From Gammaproteobacteria bacterium (GTDB taxonomy: Bacteria > Pseudomonadota > Gammaproteobacteria > Burkholderiales > Burkholderiaceae_B): 64,000 nucleotides of DNA. Position 1 is the stretch's first letter; every line of letters begins with the position of its first letter. The stretch lies in contig JAHIXK010000014.1 of NCBI GenBank assembly GCA_018815245.1, positions 18,508 to 82,507 on the forward strand, read 5' to 3'. The translations under genes and the position numbers were made by a program. This document shows, piece by piece, positions 1 to 8,896 of this stretch. The notes beneath the pieces were generated by a model. The model was given only the letters and a program-made list of their open reading frames with translations. It did not search any database and had not been told where the DNA came from.

Positions 1-6
1 TTTTTT

Positions 7-399
7 GTGGAACTGGTGCCGTACTTGCCCAGCTATGGCGGCTACATACGTTACCTGGTGGGGATTGTGATCACGCTGTTGGTGGGGCGCCAGGCAATTC
101 TGGCCTTGCAACGCTATCAGGATCGACAGCGTTTGGCGGAAGCCCAACCAGAAACCAAAAGGCGTGAAGTGCTTGAATATGACACGGCACTGGCCCGCCT
201 TGCCAAAAGCATTTGTCCCGGTTGCGAGCGCACTGTGGACCTGAAAGACACCAGCATTGATTATTGCCCGCACTGTGGTATTGGTTTGCACGACCGGTGC
301 AGCACCTGCAACACCCGCAAAAGTACCTTCTCGAAGTATTGCCATGCCTGCGGCGCAGGCGCGAAACTGGGCGAGCCGCCGCCTGCAGCATCGGTGTAA
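7..399 (+). CDS. Membrane-anchored double zinc-ribbon protein (possibly 5'-truncated by window edge)
   Basis: ORF with N-terminal TM segment and two CxxC pairs (CPGC...CPHC, CSTC...CHAC); open to window start, GTG start at 7. Confidence 0.6.
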   Translation: MELVPYLPSYGGYIRYLVGIVITLLVGRQAILALQRYQDRQRLAEAQPETKRREVLEYDTALARLAKSICPGCERTVDLKDTSIDYCPHCGIGLHDRCSTCNTRKSTFSKYCHACGAGAKLGEPPPAASV

Positions 400-407
400 T
401 CAGTGCG

Positions 408-725
408 CTACGCGGCGGGGTATTTCACCGCGTTTTTCACCAGCTTTTGTTGTGCGGCTTCAATGGGGTCGATGTTCAATTGATTGCAGATTTGCAGCAA
501 GTACAACAGCACATCGGCCACTTCTTCTTTCACTGCATCCAGCTTGTCGCCGTGCACTGTTCGGGAATGTTCTTCCGTCATCCACTGGAAGTGTTCCATC
601 AACTCCGCCACCTCGACCGACAAAGCCATCGTCAGGTTCTTGGGTGAATGAAACTGCCCCCAGTTGCGCGCATTGGCAAAGTCGATCAATTGTAGTTGCA
701 GGTCTTTTAAGGTGGGGGAGTTCAT
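408..725 (-). CDS. MazG-like nucleotide pyrophosphohydrolase
   Basis: 105 aa; WGQFHSPKNLTMALSVEVAELMEHFQW...KEEVADVLLYLLQI motif typical of the MazG-like/dCTPase superfamily. Confidence 0.85.
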   Translation of the reverse strand: MNSPTLKDLQLQLIDFANARNWGQFHSPKNLTMALSVEVAELMEHFQWMTEEHSRTVHGDKLDAVKEEVADVLLYLLQICNQLNIDPIEAAQQKLVKNAVKYPAA

Positions 726-780
726 GCCAGGGGGTTTTTTTCATTAATCCAGCGTTCATCTTACTGAATCAGACTGCCGA

Positions 781-812
781 AAAAACGCCGGCTTGTGACC
801 GGCGCTTTTTGT
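781..812 (-). terminator. Rho-independent terminator (alkene reductase side)
   Basis: aaaaacgccggcttgtgaccggcgcttttt: GC hairpin flanked by A/T runs. Confidence 0.7.
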
Positions 813-816
813 TTGC

Positions 817-1953
817 TTAAATCGACTGGTTCAGCTCGGGATAATCAATATAGCCCACGGGGCCCGGTGCGTAGTAGGTTTGTGGATTGCCTTCAGCCAG
901 CGGCGCGTTCAATTTCAGGCGTTGCACCAAATCCGGATTGGCAATGTAAGCACGGCCGAACGAAACTGCATCTGCCCAGCCCGTTTCCAGTGCATTGATT
1001 GCCATTTCGCGGGTGTAACCATTGTTCACCATGTAACTTCCCTTGAACGTGTTGCGCGCCCATGCATAGTCAAAGCCGGGTACATCGCGATCGCCACCAG
1101 TGGAACCTTCGATCATGTGAATGAAACCCACACCGCGCTTGTTCAATTCCTCAATCAAATAACCGAATACAGCTTGTGGGTTGCTGTCGCTTAAGTCGTT
1201 GAACGGTGTAACTGGCGACAGGCGAATGCCCATTTTGCCGGCGCCAATTTCGGCGATCACGGCGTCCACCACCTCAAGCGCAAATCGCGCACGGTTTTCA
1301 AAAGAACCACCGTACTGGTCGGTGCGCTTGTTTGCGCCATCGCGCAAAAACTGGTCAATCAGGTAGCCGTTGGCACCGTGAATTTCCACACCATCAAACC
1401 CCGCCTTGATTGCGTTGGCGGCGCCGGTGCGGTATTCATTCACCACCACCTTGATTTCATCGGCAGTCAGTTCATGTGGCACCGGTACATCCACTTTTCC
1501 ATTGTGGGTGTAGGCCACCACATTGGGCTTGACCGGAGAGGGGGCAATCGGGTGTGTCCCGCCAGTCAGTTCCGGGTGTGTAATGCGACCCACATGCCAA
1601 ATTTGCGCGATGATTTTTCCGCCCGCTTCATGAACCGCCTTCGTAATCGGTTTCCAGCCCTCTACTTGCGCACCGGAATAAATGCCGGGAGTGGCCATGT
1701 AGCCCTTGCCCGCAGGGGACACCTGCGTGCCTTCACTAATGATCAAGCCCGCATTGGCACGTTGGCGATAATACTCAACATTCATCGCACTGCCAGGGAT
1801 ATCGCCAGCCGCCTCGTCTGACCGGCAACGGGTCAACGGGGCCATGATCACGCGGTTTTTCACATCAATGTCGCCAATTCGCCCGGGTTGAAACAGAGTC
1901 AAATCGTTCACATCGGCAATTTGTTCATTCACATGTGGGGTGGGTGCATTCAT
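817..1953 (-). CDS. Old Yellow Enzyme family alkene reductase (NemA-like)
   Basis: FMN-binding TIM barrel; motifs QIWHVGR, HGANGYLIDQFLRDGANKRTDQYGGS, FGRAYIANPDL; start moved to MNAPTPH with upstream aggag. Confidence 0.9.
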   Translation of the reverse strand: MNAPTPHVNEQIADVNDLTLFQPGRIGDIDVKNRVIMAPLTRCRSDEAAGDIPGSAMNVEYYRQRANAGLIISEGTQVSPAGKGYMATPGIYSGAQVEGWKPITKAVHEAGGKIIAQIWHVGRITHPELTGGTHPIAPSPVKPNVVAYTHNGKVDVPVPHELTADEIKVVVNEYRTGAANAIKAGFDGVEIHGANGYLIDQFLRDGANKRTDQYGGSFENRARFALEVVDAVIAEIGAGKMGIRLSPVTPFNDLSDSNPQAVFGYLIEELNKRGVGFIHMIEGSTGGDRDVPGFDYAWARNTFKGSYMVNNGYTREMAINALETGWADAVSFGRAYIANPDLVQRLKLNAPLAEGNPQTYYAPGPVGYIDYPELNQSI

Positions 1954-1976
1954 TCGTGGGTACTCCTTTTGTTGCA

Positions 1977-1990
1977 GTGCAATGTTGCAC
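1977..1990. repeat. Inverted repeat GTGCAA-TG-TTGCAC upstream of alkene reductase gene
   Basis: Direct reading; 6-bp arms, 2-nt centre; in the divergent promoter region. Confidence 0.65.
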
Positions 1991-2041
1991 ATTATGCGCA
2001 TTCCAATCCCTTATATCTACGGAACAGTTGTTATAGTATTT

Positions 2042-2056
2042 ATTCCTGACAGGAAT
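2042..2056. repeat. Perfect palindrome ATTCCTGaCAGGAAT upstream of LysR gene
   Basis: Direct reading; 7-bp arms, 1-nt centre; candidate LysR operator. Confidence 0.7.
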
Positions 2057-2075
2057 GAATAAGGTTTAAAAATAC

Positions 2076-3002
2076 ATGGACAGACTTCGCTTGATGGAAA
2101 CTTTCGTGCGGGTTGTTGAAACCGGCAATTTCTCGGCGGTGGCCAGGCAAGCCCACACCACCCAGTCGGCCATCAGCAAGCAAGTGCAGGCACTGGAGGC
2201 CGATGTGGGTGTGTTGCTGCTCGTGCGTTCCACCCGAAGCCATTCCTTGACCGAAGCTGGGCGTTTGTATTACGACCGCTGCAGGCAAGTGCTGGATACA
2301 CTTGAAGAAGCACGAATCGAGGTACATCGCGCTGAACACCAGGTGAGCGGTCTGTTGCGTGTGGCAGCACCCGTGGCGTTTGGGCGGATCCACATTGTGC
2401 CCCGGTTGGCGGCGTACTACGCGCGCTATCCTAAAATGAGGATTGACCTGCAGCTCGACGACAGTTTTGTTGATCTGGTGGCTGCGGGTATTGATGTCAC
2501 ATTCCGTGTGGGCGAATTGAAAGACAGCCGCTTGATCGCGCGGCGCATTGGTTCAGTGGCACGGGCTGTGGTTGTGTCAGCAGGCTACCTGGCGCGCCAT
2601 GGAACACCGGAATGCCCAGAGGACTTGGTGAATCACAATTGTTTGCTTTACACCGGAATCGACAACTTTAATGAATGGACGTTTGTAGACGCCCGAAACA
2701 AACCGCGCACGGTGCGGGTGCCCAGCAACTTCCAATCCAACAGTTCGGAGGCCCTTCGGCAGGCCGTGATGGAGGGGCTGGGGGTTTGTTATTCGCCCAC
2801 CTGGATTTACGGTCGCGACATTCGCGAGGGCAGCCTGACAACCATTTTGAATGACTTCAAGCCCAGCACCCTGCCACTGAATGTTGTGTACCAGCCCGAA
2901 CGCCGCCCATCGATCAAGGTCAACAGTTTTGTGGACTTTTTCACGGAAACTTTCAATCAAGACCCGGATCTGTCTGCGGTAATCCGTTCTTTTAAAGCGT
3001 AG
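2076..3002 (+). CDS. LysR family transcriptional regulator
   Basis: N-terminal HTH MDRLRLMETFVRVVETGNFSAVARQAHTTQSAISKQVQALE; divergent from the alkene reductase. Confidence 0.9.
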   Translation: MDRLRLMETFVRVVETGNFSAVARQAHTTQSAISKQVQALEADVGVLLLVRSTRSHSLTEAGRLYYDRCRQVLDTLEEARIEVHRAEHQVSGLLRVAAPVAFGRIHIVPRLAAYYARYPKMRIDLQLDDSFVDLVAAGIDVTFRVGELKDSRLIARRIGSVARAVVVSAGYLARHGTPECPEDLVNHNCLLYTGIDNFNEWTFVDARNKPRTVRVPSNFQSNSSEALRQAVMEGLGVCYSPTWIYGRDIREGSLTTILNDFKPSTLPLNVVYQPERRPSIKVNSFVDFFTETFNQDPDLSAVIRSFKA

Positions 3003-3880
3003 GGTTGTGCTTGCCGGTTTAGCGTGAAAAGTCCTTCCAGCGTCAGCAGGGTCAGGGCCAGCCAAATGGCAATGTACGTTGGCCATTCTTTTTCGGCAAT
3101 GTTTTCACCGATCAGGAATGCAACCAGTACCAACAACACCGGTTCTACATAACCCAACAAACCAAACAGGCTGAAAGGCAGCAGTTTGCTCGACAGGATG
3201 TAAGCCACCAAAGCCGATGCGCTTAACAACCCCAACAATATGATCAACAGGGGCAAGCTGGTGTTCATGCCCAGCATTGCATCAAAGCCTTGGCCTGTTG
3301 CAGTGAAATAAAGTGCCACGGGCAACATCAACAGCATGTCAAACCAAAGGCCGCCCAAGTGGTCTGTCTTGAACTGCGTTCGCAGCACAAAATAATAAGG
3401 ATAGCCCAAGCACACCAGCAGGGAAGTCCACGAAAAGCCGCCTGCCTGGAACACTGCGTGAACGACCCCCAAAAAGGCCAACAGCACGGCCCCTTTTTGC
3501 CAGTGGCTTAGGGTGTCTTTGTAATAAAAATGCCCGATCAGCACCATCACCAACGGCATCATGAAATAGCCCAGCGACACATTCATGGCATGGCCGTGCA
3601 GTGGTGCCCACAGGAAAAGCCACAACTGGATGCCCAAAAGAAGAGACGACACGGGCAAAGCGACCCACAATTTCCAGTCCTTGTTCAGGCGGGCTGCAAT
3701 TGAGCGCACCAAACCCCAATCGCCAGACCAGAATAAAAAAAGGCTCATCACCGGCAATGTCAGCAACATGCGCCAGCCGTAAATTTCCTCACCGCTTAGA
3801 GGATCAAGCCAGGTGGTGTAGAAGTACAGGCCGCCGAAAAGCACGGAAGCGAGAATTGAAAGCAATACGCCTTTAAGCAT
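2957..3880 (-). CDS. rarD: RarD/EamA family DMT transporter
   Basis: MLKGVLLSILASVLFGGLYFYTTWLDPLSGEEIYGWRMLLTLP, multi-TM, RarD-like. Confidence 0.8.
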   Translation of the reverse strand: MLKGVLLSILASVLFGGLYFYTTWLDPLSGEEIYGWRMLLTLPVMSLFLFWSGDWGLVRSIAARLNKDWKLWVALPVSSLLLGIQLWLFLWAPLHGHAMNVSLGYFMMPLVMVLIGHFYYKDTLSHWQKGAVLLAFLGVVHAVFQAGGFSWTSLLVCLGYPYYFVLRTQFKTDHLGGLWFDMLLMLPVALYFTATGQGFDAMLGMNTSLPLLIILLGLLSASALVAYILSSKLLPFSLFGLLGYVEPVLLVLVAFLIGENIAEKEWPTYIAIWLALTLLTLEGLFTLNRQAQPYALKERITADRSGS

Positions 3881-4054
3881 GATTCAGTGTTTATGGTGTG
3901 TGTGGGTGAATAAACAATCAATCCAGGTGATGGATTTTTATGACCAACAAATTATGCTCAATAACTCATTGTAAATGTACGAAACACTTGGGTCGCAGCA
4001 CGAGCAAGTTGGTCAGGTGACTCATGCGCCCTGATGTAAATAGGTATTCTGATC

Positions 4055-4288
4055 ATGAAAGCTTATGTCTTTTTGGTTGTGAGTTGCAGTGTGATCGTGA
4101 TTCTGTCGTTTCGATTGCTGGAATTGAGCTGGACTTTGTCACTGATTGGCGGATTGCTGGCCACCAGCGGAATGGCAATTTTTCTATTTGGTTGCAATGT
4201 GCAGCGCTTGCTCGCGAATCAAGAAGAGAGGGCATCTGGCAGAAGCATCCCCGGTTGGTTCGCCAAGTTCAAATCATCCAGAAAATAA
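4055..4288 (+). CDS. Small two-TM hypothetical membrane protein
   Basis: 77 aa with two hydrophobic segments and basic C-tail; coding supported only by ORF and composition. Confidence 0.45.
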   Translation: MKAYVFLVVSCSVIVILSFRLLELSWTLSLIGGLLATSGMAIFLFGCNVQRLLANQEERASGRSIPGWFAKFKSSRK

Positions 4289-4554
4289 TAATCCCCCAAC
4301 TCCTGTTCTTAATCCCCAAGCCACTGTGTGCCAGTATCTAACAGCGGTAAATTCGAGCGTAAACAAGTCGGGTTAGGCCATATTGACCATGCATTCATTT
4401 TGTGCAAAGGTACATTCTCGCGGCCCAAGTAGTTATAAAACCTGAAGTTCACCCGGAGTAGGGTTGCGGTTGCGGGTGTGTGCTGTTCACGTTTGCCTTG
4501 GAACAGAAAATTGAAGCGTGTACAGCCGATTCATTTTCAGAAACAGGAGACAAA

Positions 4555-5823
4555 ATGAAGAAGCTCAAGAAACTTTTGTCAGGTGTTGTTATTGCGTCTG
4601 CGGGTTTGGCCATGGCCGGGATCGCAGTGGCAGCAGCACCAAGCCTCACTGCAAAGCCGGTGTTGTCGAAACTGGAGAACCCGTGGGACATGGCTTTTTT
4701 GCCGGATGGTGAAATGTTCTTCACCGAAAAGTGTCACGGTCTTTCAGTGCGGCTGCCTTCGGGCAAAGTTAACCGCTTGGTGGGTATGAAAGACACCAAG
4801 GGCTATGCGGACACCATGTCTGACCTGTTCTGCGATGGGCAGGCGGGCATGAATGGGGTCGCAGTGGATCCCGAATTTGCCAAAAACCGGTTTGTGTACG
4901 TGTACTCCACGTCTAGCAAGTCCAATCCGCAAACCAACCGCGTGATTCGCTTGAAGGTCAACAATGACCTGACGAAGGTTTCAGATCGTACCGACATTGT
5001 GGACGACATCCCCTACAAAACCGCCGCCAGTGACCATCCCTTCGGCTCTTCCGGTGCCCACAATGGCGGCCGGGTTCGTTTCAATCCCGGTGACGGGTTT
5101 CTTTACGTAACAACCGGTGATACACACAATGGTGAAGTACCCCAAAGCCCTACACGCCTGGGCGGCAAGGTGTTGCGTATTGACCGGGATGGCAAGGCTG
5201 CTACAGGTAACAAGCCACCCAAAGGGTTTGATGCGCGCATTTTTACCTATGGTCATCGAAACCCCCAAGGCATTGCGTTTCGCCCCGGCACAAATCAGCC
5301 TGTGACCGCAGAGAACGGCCCCTGGCATTCCGATGAAGTCACCGTTCTTTCAAATGGTGGGAATGCCGGTTGGGATCCGCGTCCAAACGTAGGTGGCCGT
5401 GGCGATTGCCCCGATGCGTATTGTGGCTATAGCCCGAATCAAATGGGGGCCATGGAACCCAAAAAGCGGGCCGCCTTTATGCCAATGACCGACACCAAAA
5501 CCTATCCAAAAGCCATGAAGCCAGCCTGGAACAACGAGAATCTGTCGCAAGGCATGTCGTCGGGTGTGTTCTTAAGCGGCAAACAATGGAAGGATTGGGA
5601 CGGAAAGATGGTGGTTGGCTATATGGGCATCGGCATTCACGGTACCCCCGTAGGTAACCGTCTTGATCTGCTGGACATCAGTAAAAATGGTTTGACCTCC
5701 AAGCGAACCACCATACCGTTGCCGATGCCGGCAGGTCGATTCCGCTCCGTTGTTCAGGGGCTTGATGGCAATCTTTACGTGGCCACGGACGAGGGGGAAA
5801 TCTACCAAATCAAACCTGATTAA
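4555..5823 (+). CDS. PQQ-dependent sugar dehydrogenase family protein (sorbosone/soluble glucose dehydrogenase type)
   Basis: Signal peptide MKKLKKLLSGVVIASAGLAMAG; LENPWDMAFLPDGEMFFTEK, HNGGRVRFNPGDGFLYVTTGD, YGHRNPQGIAF motifs; start after caggag. Confidence 0.88.
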   Translation: MKKLKKLLSGVVIASAGLAMAGIAVAAAPSLTAKPVLSKLENPWDMAFLPDGEMFFTEKCHGLSVRLPSGKVNRLVGMKDTKGYADTMSDLFCDGQAGMNGVAVDPEFAKNRFVYVYSTSSKSNPQTNRVIRLKVNNDLTKVSDRTDIVDDIPYKTAASDHPFGSSGAHNGGRVRFNPGDGFLYVTTGDTHNGEVPQSPTRLGGKVLRIDRDGKAATGNKPPKGFDARIFTYGHRNPQGIAFRPGTNQPVTAENGPWHSDEVTVLSNGGNAGWDPRPNVGGRGDCPDAYCGYSPNQMGAMEPKKRAAFMPMTDTKTYPKAMKPAWNNENLSQGMSSGVFLSGKQWKDWDGKMVVGYMGIGIHGTPVGNRLDLLDISKNGLTSKRTTIPLPMPAGRFRSVVQGLDGNLYVATDEGEIYQIKPD

Positions 5824-5894
5824 ATTGACCCCGGTTTGGTTCAGTCAGCCGCACCGTGTTTGAAAGCGGTGCGGCTTTTAAAAAGGAAGTTTCC

Positions 5895-6206
5895 ATGCAA
5901 AAGTTTGTTTCACTTGTTCTTAAATTCACCATGCTTTCCATTGCGGGTAGCGCAGTGGCAAGCCCGGAAATGGTCAGAAAGTACAATTGCACAGCATGCC
6001 ATTCAGAAGACAAGAAAAAATACGGGCCGCCATACCAGCAGATTGCACTTCGATACGCCGACGACGCTGCCGCAGCCGAAAAGCTGGCAAAGAAAATCAA
6101 GTCTGGCGGAGCTGGTGCATGGGGTAACACACCGATGCCTCCTCAAACCCGCGTAACGGATGAAGATGCCTTGGCGATAGCGCAGTACATTTTGTCGGTC
6201 AAATAA
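5895..6206 (+). CDS. Periplasmic c-type cytochrome (class I, c551/c552-like)
   Basis: Signal peptide MQKFVSLVLKFTMLSIAGSAVA; CTACH haem motif; distal MPPQ; SD aaaagga. Confidence 0.88.
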   Translation: MQKFVSLVLKFTMLSIAGSAVASPEMVRKYNCTACHSEDKKKYGPPYQQIALRYADDAAAAEKLAKKIKSGGAGAWGNTPMPPQTRVTDEDALAIAQYILSVK

Positions 6207-6248
6207 AACAAAAAAGGCCACCCCAAGGGCAGCCTTTTTCGTTTTGTT

Positions 6249-6632
6249 TGGTGGAGCCGGCGGGAATTGAACCCGCGTCCGCAAACCCTCCACTACCAGT
6301 TCTACGTGTGTAGTCGTCTTGTTTGTGTTTAACGGTTGCTGACGAAAAGCGACATCCTGCAGCACCCGCGATCCACCTAATTTAACTTACCAGCCGGCAG
6401 CATTCCGGTAAGCGGTCCGATGTAGATGATCCCACTGCGGGTTTGACCCCGCCCAGCCCATCGGCGAACTGGTGTAGGAAGTCCAAACTAAACTGGCTTA
6501 AGCGGCCAGTTTAAGTTCGGGGCTAAACGAAGAGTCGTTTGCGTTTAAAAGTTTTCAGATGGATTTACGAGGTAACTGATCCTCGACACGCCCCAATAGC
6601 TTTGCAATCCACGTCGAAACCAGATCGACCCC
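6249..6632 (-). ncRNA. ssrA: tmRNA (one-piece ssrA); tag reads ANDSSFSPELKLAA
   Basis: 5' GGGGTCGATCTGGTTTCGACGTGG and 3' GGGTTCAATTCCCGCCGGCTCCACCA pair as a tRNA-like acceptor stem; resume region TAAACGCAAACGAC followed by an in-frame tag (6542..6498 on minus strand) ending LAA-stop inside a helix AAACTGGC/GCCAGTTT. Confidence 0.96.
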
Positions 6633-6644
6633 ATTGGCACAGCC

Positions 6645-6650
6645 ATTGTA
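6645..6650 (-). promoter_or_regulatory. Putative -10 box (TACAAT) for ssrA
   Basis: TACAAT on minus strand 12 nt before the tmRNA 5' end; weak -35. Confidence 0.4.
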
Positions 6651-6669
6651 ACACCCTTCAGTTGGGGGC

Positions 6670-7332
6670 TCACATTCTAATTTCAAGCCACTTTGCTAAA
6701 TCATGTGCGGTTTTTACCACGGCATCTGCGCCCCATTGATAAATGGGGCTTGCAATGTAGCCGTACTCCACCGCCACAGTCAACATGCCAGCTTCGCGCC
6801 CGGCAACCACATCACGCTCGTCATCACCAATCATCACGCATTGTTCGGTGGGCAGGCGCATTTCACCCGCCGCCATCAAACAGGGCAAGGGTGACGGCTT
6901 CGGTTTTTCAGCGGTATCGCCACCAATCAACACGCTGCAGCCAAGGTTCAGCCCCAATTCATGCACCAGTTTTTCAGCCAGGTAGTAGGGTTTGTTGGTC
7001 ACAATGCCCCATTGGGCACCGCACGCCTTGATCTCATTCAGCATGGGCATGATTCCGCTGTAAACCGCACTTTCGCGGGCAATTCTGGCTTCGTAGCGTT
7101 CCAGAAATTCGGCCCGCATCGCCGGGAATTCCGGATAATGCATTTCCAGCCCGAAACCCGCTTTCAGAAGCAGGCGGGCGCCACCCGATGCCAAATGTTC
7201 TATGTCGCTGTAGGCGGTTAATTCAACGCCACGATCGCTTTGCATGTCCTGAATGGTGCCACACAGGTCGGGCGCAGTGTCCACCAGCGTACCGTCCAGG
7301 TCAAACAAAATTCCCCTCAAAGGCATGGCCAT
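6670..7332 (-). CDS. gph: Phosphoglycolate phosphatase (HAD family)
   Basis: GILFDLDGTLVDTAPDL, GIVTNKP, KPKPSPLP, MIGDDERDVVAGREAGM; adjacent to ubiG. Confidence 0.9.
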   Translation of the reverse strand: MAMPLRGILFDLDGTLVDTAPDLCGTIQDMQSDRGVELTAYSDIEHLASGGARLLLKAGFGLEMHYPEFPAMRAEFLERYEARIARESAVYSGIMPMLNEIKACGAQWGIVTNKPYYLAEKLVHELGLNLGCSVLIGGDTAEKPKPSPLPCLMAAGEMRLPTEQCVMIGDDERDVVAGREAGMLTVAVEYGYIASPIYQWGADAVVKTAHDLAKWLEIRM

Positions 7333-7335
7333 TCC

Positions 7336-8052
7336 TTATGCTGGCTTGCGGCAAGCGACCATGTAGTTCACATCGGTGTCTCGGGCCAGCCGGTAAACCT
7401 TGGTCAGCGGGTTGTAAACCAGGCCAATGATTTCTGAAAAGTCGAGTTTTGATTGCCGTGCGTATTGAGCCAACTCCGAGGGTTTAATGAACTTCTGGTA
7501 TTCATGCGTGCCCTTGGGCAGCAGGTTCAGAATGTATTCCGCGCCAACAATTGCGAACACAAAGCTTTTCGGGTTGCGGTTGATGGTTGAGAAAAACAGC
7601 CAGCCGCCAGGCTTGCAAAGGTCTGCACAGGCCTGAATGGTTTGGGCCGGATCTGGCACGTGTTCCAGCATTTCCAGACAGGTCACGACGTCAAAGGTGT
7701 TTTGTTGTTCGCCAGCCAGCTGTTCGGCGGAAACAAACCTGTAATTCACGTTGTTAACACCCGCTTCCAGCTTGTGCAGTTCAGCTACTTTCAGTGATTT
7801 GTCGGCAAGGTCGATACCCAAAACGTCAGCGCCACGGCGTGCCATGCTTTCGGCCAGAATGCCACCGCCACAGCCCACATCCAGCACGCGTTTGCCTGTC
7901 AGGCCCACGCGCTCGTCAATCCAGTTCAGGCGAAGCGGGTTGATTTCATGAAGAGGGCGGAATTCGCTATTGGGATCCCACCACTTGCTTGCCAGAGCAG
8001 AAAATTTTGCAAGCTCGGCATGGTCAACGTTGTTGGATTCGATACTGCTCAT
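7336..8052 (-). CDS. ubiG: Ubiquinone biosynthesis O-methyltransferase UbiG
   Basis: NNVDHAELAKFSALASKWWDPNSEFRPLHEINPLRLNWI...LDVGCGGGILAESMARRGA. Confidence 0.96.
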   Translation of the reverse strand: MSSIESNNVDHAELAKFSALASKWWDPNSEFRPLHEINPLRLNWIDERVGLTGKRVLDVGCGGGILAESMARRGADVLGIDLADKSLKVAELHKLEAGVNNVNYRFVSAEQLAGEQQNTFDVVTCLEMLEHVPDPAQTIQACADLCKPGGWLFFSTINRNPKSFVFAIVGAEYILNLLPKGTHEYQKFIKPSELAQYARQSKLDFSEIIGLVYNPLTKVYRLARDTDVNYMVACRKPA

Positions 8053-8109
8053 GGATAAAGGCTCGTGAATTGGGTTTGGCAGCCTATAGTTTACCTGATG
8101 GCAGAAACA

Positions 8110-8137
8110 AAAAAGCCCAGCAAGGCTGGGCTTTTTT
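8110..8137 (-). terminator. Rho-independent terminator downstream of the OmpA-family gene
   Basis: aaaaagcccagcaaggctgggctttttt hairpin with T/A run on both strands. Confidence 0.8.
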
Positions 8138-8159
8138 GATCAGAACCGAAGGTGAGGAA

Positions 8160-8816
8160 TTACTTCATCACTTTCTGTGTTGCGTTGAATTCAATTTCAA
8201 CGCGACGGTTCTTGGCACGACCTTCTTTGGTCTTGTTGTCAGCCACTGGCTGGCTTTCGCCCATGCCCTTGATCTGGATACGGTCGGCAGCAATACCCTT
8301 GCTTACCATGTAGTCCTTCACAGCTTGAGCGCGGCGCTCAGACAACTTCTGGTTGTATGCATCGGAACCGATAGAATCAGTGTGGCCGATTGCGATCACA
8401 CTGTTCAGGTCAACTTGACCCAGCTTGGCTACTTCAGCGTCGATACGGTCCTTGCCGCCTTGCTTCAAAGTGGCTTTGTCGAAGTCGAAGTAAGCGTCAG
8501 CTTCCAGGCTTACCTTGGTAATCACTGGGGTTGGTGCTGGTGCTGGCTCGGGAGCAGGTGCTGGAGCAGCAACTGGAGCAGGAGCAGGCTTCTTGGGGAT
8601 CAGGTCAGGGTCACATTCCTGAATGGCCAAAGCGGCTGTGAAGTAGCTGGTGCGAATGCACTCGCCGGAGCCGTCTTTAACAACTTTGCCGCTGCCATCT
8701 ACCACATAGCCTGACAGGACTTCGCCTTTGTCTGTTGTGTGGGCCATAGCGGCTGTAGACGCTGTACCAATGGCCATTGCCATCAATACTTGCGTGAGAG
8801 TCGACATTTTTTTCAT
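8160..8816 (-). CDS. OmpA family outer-membrane protein (peptidoglycan-binding C-terminal domain)
   Basis: Signal peptide, Pro/Ala-rich linker, YFDFDKATLKQGGKDRIDAE...GHTDSIGSDAYNQKLSERRAQAVKDYM; SD aaggagcaac. Confidence 0.92.
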   Translation of the reverse strand: MKKMSTLTQVLMAMAIGTASTAAMAHTTDKGEVLSGYVVDGSGKVVKDGSGECIRTSYFTAALAIQECDPDLIPKKPAPAPVAAPAPAPEPAPAPTPVITKVSLEADAYFDFDKATLKQGGKDRIDAEVAKLGQVDLNSVIAIGHTDSIGSDAYNQKLSERRAQAVKDYMVSKGIAADRIQIKGMGESQPVADNKTKEGRAKNRRVEIEFNATQKVMK

Positions 8817-8896
8817 TGTTGCTCCTTGGGTTAAATAGGGGTTCAAGCTGGCTGATAGTCTAGTTTACAGTAGAGGCTGTCATGGTAATCACCCTC

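Noticed and set aside
6256-6290. tRNA-like T-arm/acceptor sequence read as a possible tRNA gene
   Set aside because: It is the 3' tRNA-like domain of tmRNA, with the matching 5' half at 6632.
8521-8600. Low-complexity repeat (gctggtgctggctcgggagcaggtgctggagcagc)
   Set aside because: It encodes the Pro/Ala linker of the OmpA-family protein; normal for the family, not a DNA repeat element.
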